Origin: Thermus composti
GTDB lineage: Bacteria; Deinococcota; Deinococci; Deinococcales; Thermaceae
Reading direction: 5' to 3'
Assembly: GCF_014647535.1 (NCBI RefSeq)
Contig: NZ_BMPJ01000016.1
Span: forward strand, 1-45,008
DNA: 45,008 nt
In this document: one piece after another, positions 44,930 to 45,008 of the stretch
Position numbering within the stretch: the stretch's first letter is position 1
Layout of the letters: the number at the start of each line of letters is the position of its first letter
Notes under the pieces: model-generated
What the model was told of the DNA's origin: nothing
Databases searched by the model: none
The model's input: only the letters and a program-made list of their open reading frames with translations
Position numbers and translations under genes: made by a program

Positions 44930-45008
44930 TAACTTCTGGCCCCCCTTTCGGATATTCACCCGCATATCCATTGACACGCCAATAAAGAAGGGGGCTTGGG
45001 TAAATACA

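Noticed and set aside
44971-44976. TTGACA as a possible -35 element reading to the right
   Set aside because: No -10 at a usual distance; the nearest TAAATA is about 24 bases away, at the window edge.

Overview
The window looks like chromosomal DNA of a Thermus species. GC content is very high in every gene, CCTCGAGG recurs, the methionyl-tRNA synthetase is the long form with a fused tRNA-binding domain, a futalosine-pathway menaquinone gene is present, and many start codons sit 5-7 bases after a -10-like hexamer (leaderless transcription). The species cannot be fixed from sequence reading alone. The nitrite reductase resembles the three-domain copper enzyme known from Thermus scotoductus.

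Bases 1-17028 form an anaerobic nitrogen-oxide respiration island. At the left edge an insertion-sequence remnant has cut off the 3' end of a cytochrome c gene. Next come a coupled small ORF and Crp/Fnr regulator, a feoA gene with decayed feoB/feoC remnants, a cupin-hemerythrin protein, and a minus-strand operon (7Fe ferredoxin, membrane subunit, TusA-like protein, SdhB-like Fe-S protein, type II NADH dehydrogenase) that matches the Nrc dehydrogenase of denitrifying Thermus. After a small + strand operon and msrA come a cytochrome c and a radical SAM/SPASM protein (minus strand), then a three-cupredoxin-domain NirK (minus strand). The + strand then carries a heme-copper enzyme (41-residue subunit, CuA subunit, catalytic subunit). 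This enzyme lacks the oxidase tyrosine and so is most likely an eNOR-type NO reductase. An NsrR-like Rrf2 regulator, a RIC/ScdA N-domain protein, a cupin, a four-helix heme-type membrane protein and a YwiC-like protein complete the island. No narGHI, nirS or nos genes are seen here.

Two families of near-perfect palindromes mark the island: CCATGACC-N2-GGTCATGG (four sites) and AGGACA-N2-TGTCCT (three good sites, one weak). Each family has a nearly constant distance to a -10 hexamer. I infer that the Crp/Fnr protein and the Rrf2 protein encoded here are the two likely readers. Electrons would run from NADH through the Nrc complex and menaquinone to cytochrome c, then to NirK (NO2- to NO) and the NO reductase (NO to N2O), with RIC-like and hemerythrin-like proteins handling NO and iron stress.

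Bases 17138-45008 are mainly housekeeping: HtrA-like protease, P1 peptidase, aldolase and dehydrogenase pair, a chimeric gene fossil, ftsX plus a degenerate EnvC-like gene with hpf and ftsE convergent to them, ctpA, metG (with a terminator directly before its start), rpiA, bcp, an adenosine-specific kinase, chrA, mqnC, a lipoprotein, trpBA, thyX, ligA, a nucleoside-type BMP/ABC pair, three LptA/LptC-like envelope genes, a FemAB-like transferase and a response regulator. I saw no rRNA, tRNA or CRISPR array.
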